Assembly (NCBI GenBank): GCA_021820845.1
Contig: JAKADC010000011.1
Coordinates: 1-64,000 of the forward strand
Origin: Pseudomonadota bacterium
Lineage (GTDB): Bacteria; Pseudomonadota; Gammaproteobacteria; Burkholderiales; Thiobacillaceae
Reading direction: 5' to 3'
DNA: 64,000 nucleotides
Shown in pieces: positions 46,414 to 54,691 of this stretch (position 1 is the first letter of the stretch; each line of letters opens with the position of its first letter). The notes beneath the pieces are model-generated. The model made no database searches. It worked only from the letters and a program-made list of their open reading frames with translations, and was not told where the DNA came from. The position numbers and the translations under genes are program-made.

Positions 46414-49400
46414 TTACTTCTTCGCCGTTCGCCGAAGCCGGTTGAGCAGGCGCCGCGCCAGTTCGCCAAACAGCTCGGTCTGCGTCGGATGCGGAAAGAT
46501 TGCCTTCGCCACCTGCGTCAGCGTCATCTCGCCCGCGACCATCATCACGCCGGTGCCGATCAGCGTGTCGGTGTGATCGGCCAGATAGTGCACGCCGATG
46601 ATGCGGCCGCTCGCCTTGTCGGCGACGAGCTTGATCATGCCCTCGGTCTCGCCCGTGATCATCGCCTTGGCGTCGATGCTCATCGGCATCTTGGCCTCGA
46701 CCGCGTCGATGCCCTTGGCCTTGGCCTGCGCCACGCTGAGGCCGACGAAGCCCGCCTGCGGGCGCGAGAACGTGACGCCGCAATCCTTGTCCTGGTCGTA
46801 CTCGGATGCGTGGCCGAGCAGGTTCGAGGCGGCGACGCGGCCCTGCGTGGCCGCGGTGTGCGCGAGCATGTAGCCGCCGATGACGTCGCCGACCGCGTAG
46901 ATGTGCGGCGCGCTGGTCTGGCAGCGGGCGTCGACCTTGATCGCCGCGCCGTCGAGTTCGATGCCGACCTTGTCGAGATTGAGGCGGCTCGTGTCCGGGC
47001 GCTTGCCGGTCGCCATCAGGACGACGTCGCAGTCGAAGATCGACTCGACACCTTCCTTGTTGGCGTAACGCAGCTTCATCTTGCCCGGCTTGCCGCCCGC
47101 TTCCTTGATGTCGGCGCTGGTGACGACGGTGATTTCCTTCTCCAGCGACGCGATGAGGGCCTTGGCGATCTCCTCCTCGACCTCGGCGAGGATGCGGTCG
47201 TGCCGCTCCAGCATCAGCACTTCGGTGCCGAAGTCGCGGAAGATCTGCGCCATTTCGACGCCGATGACGCCGCCGCCGACGATGCCGAGCTTCTTCGGCG
47301 GCGAGGCGAGATTCCAGATGGTGTCGGAGGTGACCACGCCGCCCGTCGCCAGGTTCTCGCGCGCGCCGGGGATCGGCGGCACGAAGGCCGGGGCGCCCGT
47401 GGCGATCACCGCGGCGCCGAAAGTGACGGTGTAGGGCTCGCCTTCGACCGGCGTGATTCTGAGCGTGTGGGCGTCGACGAATTCGCCGTAGCCTTCGCGC
47501 ACGTCGATCTTCATGCCGCGGTCGGCCTTGAGCGCCATGTCGCCGCGGCTGGTTTGCACCCAGCGCCGGTGCTTCTCGACCTGCGCCCAGTTGAGCTTGG
47601 GATTCGCCGTGCCGTCGACGCCCATCTCGGCGTCGTGCGCGCGGTTGCGGATGTTGTCCGCCGCGGCGCGCCACGCCTTCGACGGGATGCAGCCGCGCCA
47701 CAGGCATTCGCCGCCGGGGAAGGGCTCGTTGTTGACCATCATGACCTTGACGCCGTGCTCGGCAAGATCGCGCGCGCAGTCCTCGCCGCCGGGGCCGCCG
47801 CCGACGACGACGACCGGGAAGTCCCAGTTGCCCTCGGGGATGGGCGAAACCGGCGCGCTTACCGTCGCGGCCTTGCCGGCGACCGTTTCAGCCGCTGCGC
47901 CGCCCGCCATCCAGGCGTCGGGCGCTTCGATGGTCTGCTTCAGCGTCGCCAGATACAGCGCGACGTCGGCGCCATTGAGCACGCGATGGTCGCCGGTGAT
48001 GGTGAAAGGCGTGCCCTGCGGGCCGTTTGCCGCGATCGCCAGGATCGCGGAGATGCCGGGCGTGGGGATCGCGGTGAAGTGCGACACGCCCAGCATGCCC
48101 ATGTTGGAAATGGTGAAGGTCGGGTTGGAGTACTCGGGAGGCGCGAGCTTCCGCACGCGCGCGCGCTCGACGAGTCCCGTCCAGTCGGACTGCAGCGCTT
48201 CGAGCGGTTTCTTCTCGACGCCGTGCAGGATCGGCACCACGAGGCCGCCGTCGTTCGACATCACGGCGACGCCGAAGTCGTGGTTCGCGCGCTCGACCAG
48301 CTTGTCGACCGGCTGGTAGGCCCAGTTCATGCGCGGGAATTTCGCCATCGCGACCGAGCACGCCTTGGCGATCGCCACCGTGACCGAGACCTTCCGCGCC
48401 TTGGCGGCGGCGGTCAGCGCGGCGATGTCGATGTTCATCGTCGCGGTGAAGGTCGGCAGCGTGAGCGAGGCGGTCATCGCGTGCGACACCGCCTTTTCCA
48501 TCGAGGTCATCGGGCGTCCCTGGCCCGGCACGTCGACCTGTGGCAATGCGTGCGCGACTTCGGCCATGCTCGGCCGGGCGCGCGCCACGTCGGCGGAGAC
48601 GATCACGCCGGACGGGCCGGTACCGGCGAGGCCCGCGAGGTTCACGCCGAGCTGCGCCGCGACCTTGCGCGCGTAGGGGCTTGCCTGGCGGCCTTGCGGG
48701 CGCGCCACCGGCGGCACGTTGCCGGCGGCCGCCACCTGCGCGGGCGCGGCCTTGGGAATGGGCAGATGCGCGGGCTTGTCGGCAGGCGGCGCCGCGACCT
48801 TGTGCGTGTCCTTGACCTTGTGCTCGGCGGACAGCGTCACGCCGGTATCGTTGGCCTTGGCGGCGTCGTCGACGATGAACGCCATCGGATGGCCGACCTC
48901 GACCACGCTGCCGACGTCGGCGATGGGGCCTGAGAGCCAGCCTTCCTGGAACACCTCGACGTCCATGATCGCCTTGTCGGTTTCCACCGTGGCGACGATG
49001 TCGCCGCGCTTGATGGCGTCGCCCGGCTGCTTCTCCCAGGTGACCACGACGCCCTCGGTCATCGTGTCCGACAGTTGCGGCATGACGACTGGCGTGCCGG
49101 CGTGGTGCGGGATCATCTCGGTCTGCGCCTGTTCCGCCACCACTTCATCGGCGGCGATCGCGACGTCGCCCGCGGTGTCGGTGATGTAGCCGAGCGCCGC
49201 GCCGACGGCGATGGTCGCGCCGACGTCCGCCAGCGGGCCGGCGAGATAGCCGGCCTTGAACACCTCGACGTCCATGATCGCCTTGTCGGTTTCCACCGTG
49301 GCGACGATGTCGCCGCGCTCGACGCGATCGCCGGGCTGTTTTTCCCAGGTGACGACCACGCCCTCGGTCATGGTGTCCGAGAGCTGCGGCATCGTGATGG

Positions 49401-49416
49401 CGTAATGTTGGGACAT
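46414..49416 (-). CDS. Fused dihydrolipoyl acyltransferase-dihydrolipoyl dehydrogenase (E2-E3)
   Basis: A 1000-residue fusion of two subunits of a 2-oxoacid dehydrogenase. In order: lipoyl domain 1 (residues 1-80, lipoylated K45 in VETDKAIM), lipoyl domain 2 (about 107-185, K148), alanine/proline linker, subunit-binding domain (SPYARKVAAQLGVNLAGLAGTGPSG, about 247-275), acyltransferase core (about 298-515), short linker, and complete FAD flavoenzyme (about 533-1000) with GGGPGG, redox cysteines C571/C576 in GECLWRGCIPSK, NAD-binding GIVGGGVIGVEMA, and H976/E981 in HPTQTE. The acyltransferase motif HxxxDG reads HRVLNG (H477, N481). It follows E1 alpha and beta genes, so one polypeptide supplies E2 and E3. 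Confidence 0.93.
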   Translation of the reverse strand: MSQHYAITMPQLSDTMTEGVVVTWEKQPGDRVERGDIVATVETDKAIMDVEVFKAGYLAGPLADVGATIAVGAALGYITDTAGDVAIAADEVVAEQAQTEMIPHHAGTPVVMPQLSDTMTEGVVVTWEKQPGDAIKRGDIVATVETDKAIMDVEVFQEGWLSGPIADVGSVVEVGHPMAFIVDDAAKANDTGVTLSAEHKVKDTHKVAAPPADKPAHLPIPKAAPAQVAAAGNVPPVARPQGRQASPYARKVAAQLGVNLAGLAGTGPSGVIVSADVARARPSMAEVAHALPQVDVPGQGRPMTSMEKAVSHAMTASLTLPTFTATMNIDIAALTAAAKARKVSVTVAIAKACSVAMAKFPRMNWAYQPVDKLVERANHDFGVAVMSNDGGLVVPILHGVEKKPLEALQSDWTGLVERARVRKLAPPEYSNPTFTISNMGMLGVSHFTAIPTPGISAILAIAANGPQGTPFTITGDHRVLNGADVALYLATLKQTIEAPDAWMAGGAAAETVAGKAATVSAPVSPIPEGNWDFPVVVVGGGPGGEDCARDLAEHGVKVMMVNNEPFPGGECLWRGCIPSKAWRAAADNIRNRAHDAEMGVDGTANPKLNWAQVEKHRRWVQTSRGDMALKADRGMKIDVREGYGEFVDAHTLRITPVEGEPYTVTFGAAVIATGAPAFVPPIPGARENLATGGVVTSDTIWNLASPPKKLGIVGGGVIGVEMAQIFRDFGTEVLMLERHDRILAEVEEEIAKALIASLEKEITVVTSADIKEAGGKPGKMKLRYANKEGVESIFDCDVVLMATGKRPDTSRLNLDKVGIELDGAAIKVDARCQTSAPHIYAVGDVIGGYMLAHTAATQGRVAASNLLGHASEYDQDKDCGVTFSRPQAGFVGLSVAQAKAKGIDAVEAKMPMSIDAKAMITGETEGMIKLVADKASGRIIGVHYLADHTDTLIGTGVMMVAGEMTLTQVAKAIFPHPTQTELFGELARRLLNRLRRTAKK
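48949..49010 (-). repeat. 62-bp exact direct repeat, copy in lipoyl domain 2
   Basis: Identical to 49258-49319, offset by 309 bases (103 codons). Both copies encode the lipoyl-lysine hairpin, ending one codon past the lysine's VEVF stretch. Similarity extends beyond the exact match through both lipoyl domains. Confidence 0.95.
49258..49319 (-). repeat. 62-bp exact direct repeat, copy in lipoyl domain 1
   Basis: Identical to 48949-49010. A synonymous-site match over the whole stretch points to recent duplication or ongoing gene conversion between the two lipoyl-domain segments. Confidence 0.95.
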
Positions 49417-49536
49417 GCTTCGATCCTAAAAGTATGTTGTCCGCGATGCCCTTGCGGGGCACAGGCACAACGGAGCGCTGCGCGCCGCGCGTGCAGCGGC
49501 GGCGGACCTCCGTGCCTTCGGCAGAGGAAAAGCGCC

Positions 49537-50520
49537 TTAGGCTTTTCCGAACAGTTTCAGTACGGCCTTCACCACGTCTTCATGATCCGGGATCGCCGCT
49601 TTTTCCAGCGTGTGGTTGTATGGCTGCGGCACCAGCGCCGAGTGCACGCGCACGGGCGCGGCATCGAGCTCGAAGAAGCATTCCTCGTTGATGATGGCGA
49701 TCACTTCGGAGCCGACGCCGACCGGCGCTTCGTCTTCTTCGGCGATGACGGCCCGGTGCGTCTTGCTGACCGACGCCTTGATGCCCGCACGGTCGAGCGG
49801 CGACAGCGAATAGAGATCGACGACCTCGGCCGAGATGCCGTACTGCTTGTCGAGGATTTCGGCGGCCTTCAGGCACCAGTGCACGGATATGTTATAGCCG
49901 AACAGGGTCACGTCCGTGCCGGCGCGCGCGATGTCGGAGCCTTCCAGCGGATGGAAGTATTCGCCGTCCGGGACTTCGCCCTTCATGTTGTACATGAGTT
50001 CGTGTTCGTTGATGAACACCGGGTCGTCGCAGCGGATCGCCGATTTCAGCAGACCGTAGGCCTGCTTGGGGTTGGAAGGCGTCACCACCCGCAAGCCGGC
50101 GATGCCCATGAACACCTTCTCCATCCGCGCCGAGTGCTGTGCGCCGAGCTGGTGGGCCGCGCCGCCGGCGGAGCGGAACACGCACGGCGCGGTCAGCTGT
50201 CCGCCCGACATGTAGCGCACCTTCGCGGCGGAGTTGAACATCTGGTCCATCGCCAGCCAGGCGAAGTTGACCGACATGATCTCGACGATGGGACGCACGC
50301 CGAGGAAGGACGCGCCGACGGCGAGGCCGGTGAAGCCGCCTTCGGAGATCGGGGTGTCCATCACGCGCAACGGGCCGTATTTTTCGTACAGGCCCTTGGT
50401 GGCCTTGTAGGTGCCGCCGGCAACGCCGATGTCCTCGCCCATGCAGATGACCAGGGGATCGCGCGCCATTTCTTCGTCGTGGGCGCGCTGGATCGCCTCC
50501 CAGTACATGATGTTTGCCAT
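49537..50520 (-). CDS. pdhB: Pyruvate dehydrogenase-type E1 beta subunit
   Basis: Beta subunit of a heterotetrameric thiamine-diphosphate E1, 327 residues. Conserved stretches include MGEDIGVAGGTYKATKGL, RVMDTPISEGGFTGLAVGAS, the cofactor-activating glutamate region, and DLYSLSPLDR. GGAAHQLGAQHS carries the histidines facing the active site. It lies 43 bases after the alpha subunit gene and 120 bases before the E2-E3 fusion, all leftward. Pyruvate is the likely substrate; an acetoin or branched-chain dehydrogenase cannot be excluded. Confidence 0.92.
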   Translation of the reverse strand: MANIMYWEAIQRAHDEEMARDPLVICMGEDIGVAGGTYKATKGLYEKYGPLRVMDTPISEGGFTGLAVGASFLGVRPIVEIMSVNFAWLAMDQMFNSAAKVRYMSGGQLTAPCVFRSAGGAAHQLGAQHSARMEKVFMGIAGLRVVTPSNPKQAYGLLKSAIRCDDPVFINEHELMYNMKGEVPDGEYFHPLEGSDIARAGTDVTLFGYNISVHWCLKAAEILDKQYGISAEVVDLYSLSPLDRAGIKASVSKTHRAVIAEEDEAPVGVGSEVIAIINEECFFELDAAPVRVHSALVPQPYNHTLEKAAIPDHEDVVKAVLKLFGKA

Positions 50521-50563
50521 GCTGTGTGTTCCTTTAATTCGTTGTCGCAGGACAGCCAGAGGC

Positions 50564-51565
50564 TCAGGCGGCCTTGCCCGTCAGCCACGGGAGCTGGGTT
50601 TCGCGATCGGCGAAAACGTATTTCTCGAGGTCTTCGACGCGCGGTTCCGGGGATTCTTCGGCGAATTTGATGACTTCGTTCTCGATGTAGGCGTCGGTTT
50701 CCTTCTCGAGCGTCTCGAATTCGGCCATCGTCGTCGCGCCTTCCTTGATCAGGCGGTCGCGCAGGATGAAGATCGGGTCGCGCTGCTTCCACAATTCCTC
50801 TTCCTCGCGCGTGCGGTAGCCGCGCGAGTCGGACATCGAGTGGCCGCGGTAGCGGTAGGTCATGAGTTCGAGGAAGAAGGGACCGTTGCCTGCGCGCACG
50901 TGGTCGACGGCCTTGCGTGCGTGCTCGTAGACGACCTCGAGATCCTGGCCGTCGCATTCGTCGGCGGGAATGTTGTAGGCCGCGACGCGCTTGTGCTGGT
51001 GGATCACGGCGGTGGAACGCTCGATCGAGGTGCCGATGCCGTACAGGTTGTTCTCGCAGACGAACAGCACCGGCAGTTTCCACAGCGCGGCCATGTTCAT
51101 GGTCTCGTGGAAGGTGCCCTGGTTGTTGGCCGCGTCGCCGAGAAAACAGATGGCGATCTCATCGCCGCCCTTCAGCTGGATCGCCTTGGCGATGCCGGCG
51201 GCGAGCGGGAAGGGGCCGCCGACCAGCGCGTAGCCGCCCATGAAGCGCTTGCCTGCGTCGAAGATGTGCATCGAGCCGCCGCGGCCCTTGCTCGATCCGG
51301 TTTCCTTGCCATAGAGCTCGGCCATCACCTCCTTCGGATCGGCGCCGCACTTGATCGCGTGGACATGGTCGCGGTAGCCGGTGATGACATAGTCGTGGCC
51401 GGGACGCGCGGCTTCCATCACGCCGTTGCAGCAGGCCTCCTGACCGGGGTAGAGGTGGAGGAAACCGCCGATCTTGCGTTCGATGTAGGCCTGATAGCAG
51501 CGCTCCTCGAAGCGGCGATGCAACACCATTTCGCGCAGCACGCGTTTCTTGTCTTCAATCTTCAT
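50564..51565 (-). CDS. pdhA: Pyruvate dehydrogenase-type E1 alpha subunit
   Basis: Alpha subunit (333 residues) that binds thiamine diphosphate through GDAANNQGTFHETMNMAALWKLPVLFVCENN (GDx-NN motif). HLYPGQEACCNGV and GYRDHVHAIKCG shape the substrate site. The regulatory-loop region YRYRGHSMSD followed by YRTREEEE resembles mitochondrial and plastid PDH E1 alpha, favouring pyruvate as substrate. This heterodimeric E1 differs from the homodimeric AceE common in proteobacteria. It heads the operon and is divergent from the aminopeptidase gene. Confidence 0.93.
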   Translation of the reverse strand: MKIEDKKRVLREMVLHRRFEERCYQAYIERKIGGFLHLYPGQEACCNGVMEAARPGHDYVITGYRDHVHAIKCGADPKEVMAELYGKETGSSKGRGGSMHIFDAGKRFMGGYALVGGPFPLAAGIAKAIQLKGGDEIAICFLGDAANNQGTFHETMNMAALWKLPVLFVCENNLYGIGTSIERSTAVIHQHKRVAAYNIPADECDGQDLEVVYEHARKAVDHVRAGNGPFFLELMTYRYRGHSMSDSRGYRTREEEELWKQRDPIFILRDRLIKEGATTMAEFETLEKETDAYIENEVIKFAEESPEPRVEDLEKYVFADRETQLPWLTGKAA

Positions 51566-51621
51566 TCGGTTACCCTTAGTGGACGGGCTCGGAAAAAGCG
51601 CCGGAAAAATTCAAACGCGCA

Positions 51622-51650
51622 ATTATCCGGTAAACCCCGTCAACCATCAA
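51622..51650 (-). promoter_or_regulatory. Promoter of the dehydrogenase operon
   Basis: On the minus strand TTGATG (51645-51650) and GATAAT (51622-51627) are 17 bases apart, 57 bases before the E1 alpha ATG. It overlaps the upstream region of the divergent aminopeptidase gene. Confidence 0.55.
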
Positions 51651-51676
51651 GAAAACGCCACCCCCAGGGAACCCGC

Positions 51677-53131
51677 ATGCTGCCCAAGCTCGCTGAAAAC
51701 AAACAGGAAATCTCGGCCGGATCGCTGGAGGTCGCAGGCCATGCGCTGGTGCTGCTGCCTGCGTCGAAAACCCTGCCGGACGTGCCGGGGAGCGCGGAGC
51801 TCAAGGCTGCTCTGAAGCGGCGCGACATGAAGATCAACGCGTTGGCGAAGTCGCCGCTCGCGGTGCAGCTCCCCGGCGGCACGCTCGCCGCGTTTGCCAT
51901 GCTCAAGGGCGACGCCAGCGTCTTCGACACGCATGAGCAGCTGCGCAAGGCGCTCGCCTTGTTGATGGCCGAGCATCCCAAGGCCTTGACGCTGGCGGTC
52001 TCCGGCGACGAGGCGTTCAGGGCGCGCGCGGCCGAAGCGGCGGTCTACGTGGTGCTGGTCAACGCGGTGCCGCTGCCGTCGCGCAAATCGAAAACGGACG
52101 CGGTGCTCAAGACGATCCGCCTGTTCGGCCACAAGTCCGCGGACGGCTTTGCCCGGGCGCAGGCGCTCGCCGAAGGCAACCTTCTCACCCGCAGCCTGAC
52201 GGTACAGGGACCGGACGAGCTCACCCCCGGCGTCTATCGCAAGCGCATCAAGGCGCTGGCCAAGCAATACGGCTGGACCGTGGAAGAGTTCGCGTTCGAC
52301 AAGCTGAAGAAAATGGGCGCCGGTGCCTTCTGCGCGGTGGCGCAGGGCTCGCCGGCCAGGGATGCCGCGATCGTGCGAATCCGCTACAAGGGCAAGGCGG
52401 CCAAAGCCGCGCCCGTCGCCTTCGTCGGCAAGGGCATCTGCTTCGACACCGGCGGCCACAACCTCAAGCCCGCGAAATACATGCAGGGCATGCACGAGGA
52501 CATGAACGGGTCGGCGGTGGTGCTGGGCATCCTCGCGGCGGCGTCGAAGCTCAAGCTGCCGGTCGCGCTGGAAGGGTGGGTCGCGCTCGCCGAGAACCAT
52601 ATCAGCCCGCAGGCCTACCGGCAGAACGAAGTGGTCACGGCGCTCAACGGCACCACGATCGAAGTCGTGCACACCGACGCCGAAGGCCGCATGGTGCTCG
52701 CCGACACGCTGACGCTGGCGTCAAAAGCCAGGCCCGCGCTGATCGCCGATTTCGCCACCCTCACGGGATCCATGCACTACGCGCTGGGCTGCCGCATGTC
52801 CGGCGTGTTCGCCACCTCGAGCGCGCTGGCGCACCAGGCTTCGCGCGCGGCAACCGCCAGCGGCGAGCGCGTCGTCGTCTTCCCCTATCCCGAGGACTAC
52901 GACAGCAATCTCGAGTCGACCGTCGCCGACGTCAAGCAGTGCAGCATGGAGGGCGAGGCCGACCACATCCTCGCGGCCCGCTTTCTGTCGCGCTTTGTCG
53001 GCGACACGCCGTGGCTGCACATGGATTTGTCGGGCCACAGCTGCAAGGGCGGCCTGGGCGCGGTGATGAGCGACACCAACGGGTTTGGCGTCGCGTGGGG
53101 GATGGCGCTGCTGGATGGACTGAAGGCGTAG
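51677..53131 (+). CDS. M17 leucyl aminopeptidase family protein
   Basis: Cytosolic two-metal aminopeptidase of 484 residues. The catalytic domain has the metal and catalytic residues in FVGKGICFDTGGHNLKPAKYMQGMHEDMNGSA and VVHTDAEGRMVLADTLTLAS (Lys, Asp, Asp, Asp, Glu and the bicarbonate-holding Arg). Two positions differ from classical PepA: GKGICFDTGG rather than GKGITFDTGG, and HEDMNGSA rather than KYDMGGAA, so it belongs to a diverged PepA/PepB-like subgroup. The N-terminal macro-like domain is present but also divergent. It runs away from the dehydrogenase operon. Confidence 0.88.
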   Translation: MLPKLAENKQEISAGSLEVAGHALVLLPASKTLPDVPGSAELKAALKRRDMKINALAKSPLAVQLPGGTLAAFAMLKGDASVFDTHEQLRKALALLMAEHPKALTLAVSGDEAFRARAAEAAVYVVLVNAVPLPSRKSKTDAVLKTIRLFGHKSADGFARAQALAEGNLLTRSLTVQGPDELTPGVYRKRIKALAKQYGWTVEEFAFDKLKKMGAGAFCAVAQGSPARDAAIVRIRYKGKAAKAAPVAFVGKGICFDTGGHNLKPAKYMQGMHEDMNGSAVVLGILAAASKLKLPVALEGWVALAENHISPQAYRQNEVVTALNGTTIEVVHTDAEGRMVLADTLTLASKARPALIADFATLTGSMHYALGCRMSGVFATSSALAHQASRAATASGERVVVFPYPEDYDSNLESTVADVKQCSMEGEADHILAARFLSRFVGDTPWLHMDLSGHSCKGGLGAVMSDTNGFGVAWGMALLDGLKA

Positions 53132-53255
53132 CCGCGGTATTCGGAACGCGAGGGACGCGCTCGCCGCCCGGCGACGAAGCCGGCGTCTCCGCGGCGGAGG
53201 TCAGAATCGCGGGTTCGCCAGGCCGTGCTGCGTGCCGGCCTGGCATCGGAGCAAA

Positions 53256-53588
53256 TCAGTCTTCGCGTCCGCGTCCGTGCCCGTGCCGGTGCTTGTACTG
53301 GCCGCGGTGCAGGCCGTTGTCGTGGTGTTCGTACTCGGGCTCGTAGACCACTTGCCGTTCGACGACGGTGCTCTTCGAGCCCTTGGAGCCGATCGCCGCA
53401 CCCGTCGCGCCGCCGATGGCGCCGCCGATGATGGCGCCGTCCCGGCCGCCGATGGCCGAACCGACGGCCGCGCCTGCCCCGCCGCCCACGGCACCGCCGA
53501 GCACCGCGCCGCCATCGATGCCGCCGGCGAAAGCGGGCGCCGCGGCGGCAGCCAGGGCGAGGAGAACGAATGTGTGCTTGCGTGTCAT
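53256..53588 (-). CDS. Glycine-zipper envelope protein
   Basis: A 110-residue exported protein with a signal peptide (MTRKHTFVLLALAAAAAPAFA), a long run of GGxxG-type repeats (GGAVLGGAVGGGAGAAVGSAIGG...IIGGAIGGATGAAIG) that form a glycine-zipper pair of helices, and a His/Tyr/Arg-rich tail. Such proteins (YMGG, SlyB and Rick_17kDa-like) sit in or at the outer membrane. The tail HRGQYKHRHGHGRG could bind metal, which is a guess. The ATG at 53588 follows AAAGGAAC. Confidence 0.75.
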   Translation of the reverse strand: MTRKHTFVLLALAAAAAPAFAGGIDGGAVLGGAVGGGAGAAVGSAIGGRDGAIIGGAIGGATGAAIGSKGSKSTVVERQVVYEPEYEHHDNGLHRGQYKHRHGHGRGRED

Positions 53589-53836
53589 GTTGTTCCTTTC
53601 ATGGAGAAGATGAAGCCCCGCGGATTGTGCAAGATAAATGCCAGCCCGCCAACCGCATGAAGTGCGAAGAGAGCTGTCCGCAGGCGCCGACCCGGCTGCC
53701 GGATTCCGGCAGGTAGCGACGAAATGCGGCATCATCCTGCCCGCTTGCGCGCGATCGGACCCACGCGGGACAAACGCGCATGACGCCTCCCCATCCACCC
53801 TCTCCGGCCGGTTTTGAATCGAAAGGTATCCTTCCC

Positions 53837-54508
53837 ATGACGGCGCTTCCTGCGGCGCGGCCCGACGACGGCACGACCGGTCTTCTCTACGCCGATGACG
53901 CGCTGCTGGTCTTCGACAAGCCCAGCGGCCTGCTGGCGGTGCCGGGACGCGGCGCCGACAAGCAGGACTGTCTCGCCGTGCGGGCGCGTGCGCGCTATCC
54001 CGATGCGCTGGTCGTGCATCGCCTCGACATGGCCACCTCGGGGTTGATGGCGATGGCGCGCGGACCGGCGGCGCAGCGCGCGCTGAGCAAGGCCTTCGCG
54101 GCGCGCGAAGTGCAGAAGCGCTACGTTGCCGTGGTGGCCGGCCGGCTGGAGGCGCCGCCGGAGGGCTGGGGCACGATCGATCTTCCCATCGTCGTCGACT
54201 GGCCGAACCGGCCGCGGCGGATCGTCGATCGCCGTCTGGGCAAGCCGAGCCTCACCCGCTGGCGCGTGCTGGCGCACGACGACGCGGCCGGGACGACGCG
54301 CGTCGAACTGGAACCCGTGACCGGGCGGTCCCACCAGCTGCGTGTCCACCTGCGCGAACTGGGCCACCCGATCCTCGGCGACGCCTTGTACGCGCCATCC
54401 ACGGTCCAGGCGCAGGCGGGGCGCCTGCTATTGCATGCCTTCTCGCTGGGCTTCGCGCATCCGGTAACGGGCAAGGCGCTTGTGTTTGGGAGCCAGCCGT
54501 CGTTCTGA
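53837..54508 (+). CDS. rluA: RluA-family 23S rRNA/tRNA pseudouridine synthase
   Basis: Isomerises specific uridines to pseudouridine; E. coli RluA modifies U746 of 23S rRNA and U32 of some tRNAs. At 223 residues without an S4 domain it matches RluA. The catalytic aspartate lies in HRLDMATSGLMAMARG, with LLVFDKPSGLLAVPG, KRYVAVVAG and GRSHQLRVHLRELGHPILGD downstream. The ATG at 53837 is preferred over an in-frame ATG at 53780; it has an AAAGG about ten bases upstream. Confidence 0.92.
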   Translation: MTALPAARPDDGTTGLLYADDALLVFDKPSGLLAVPGRGADKQDCLAVRARARYPDALVVHRLDMATSGLMAMARGPAAQRALSKAFAAREVQKRYVAVVAGRLEAPPEGWGTIDLPIVVDWPNRPRRIVDRRLGKPSLTRWRVLAHDDAAGTTRVELEPVTGRSHQLRVHLRELGHPILGDALYAPSTVQAQAGRLLLHAFSLGFAHPVTGKALVFGSQPSF

Positions 54509-54691
54509 TCGGCTGTCTGCTGCGGCGCCGGCGCGGCGTCTTGGCAGATGTTGCTGCCGTCGTTCCCGAACAGGGTCGCTTCGCCAGACCGGAGCTCCGC
54601 TTCACACGCTTGTCACGTGGCGCAGCTAAACTCGCCGCCTTACCAAGAACACGTCGGCAAGCGATTTCAGAGCGGGGATATAGGGGAAGAG

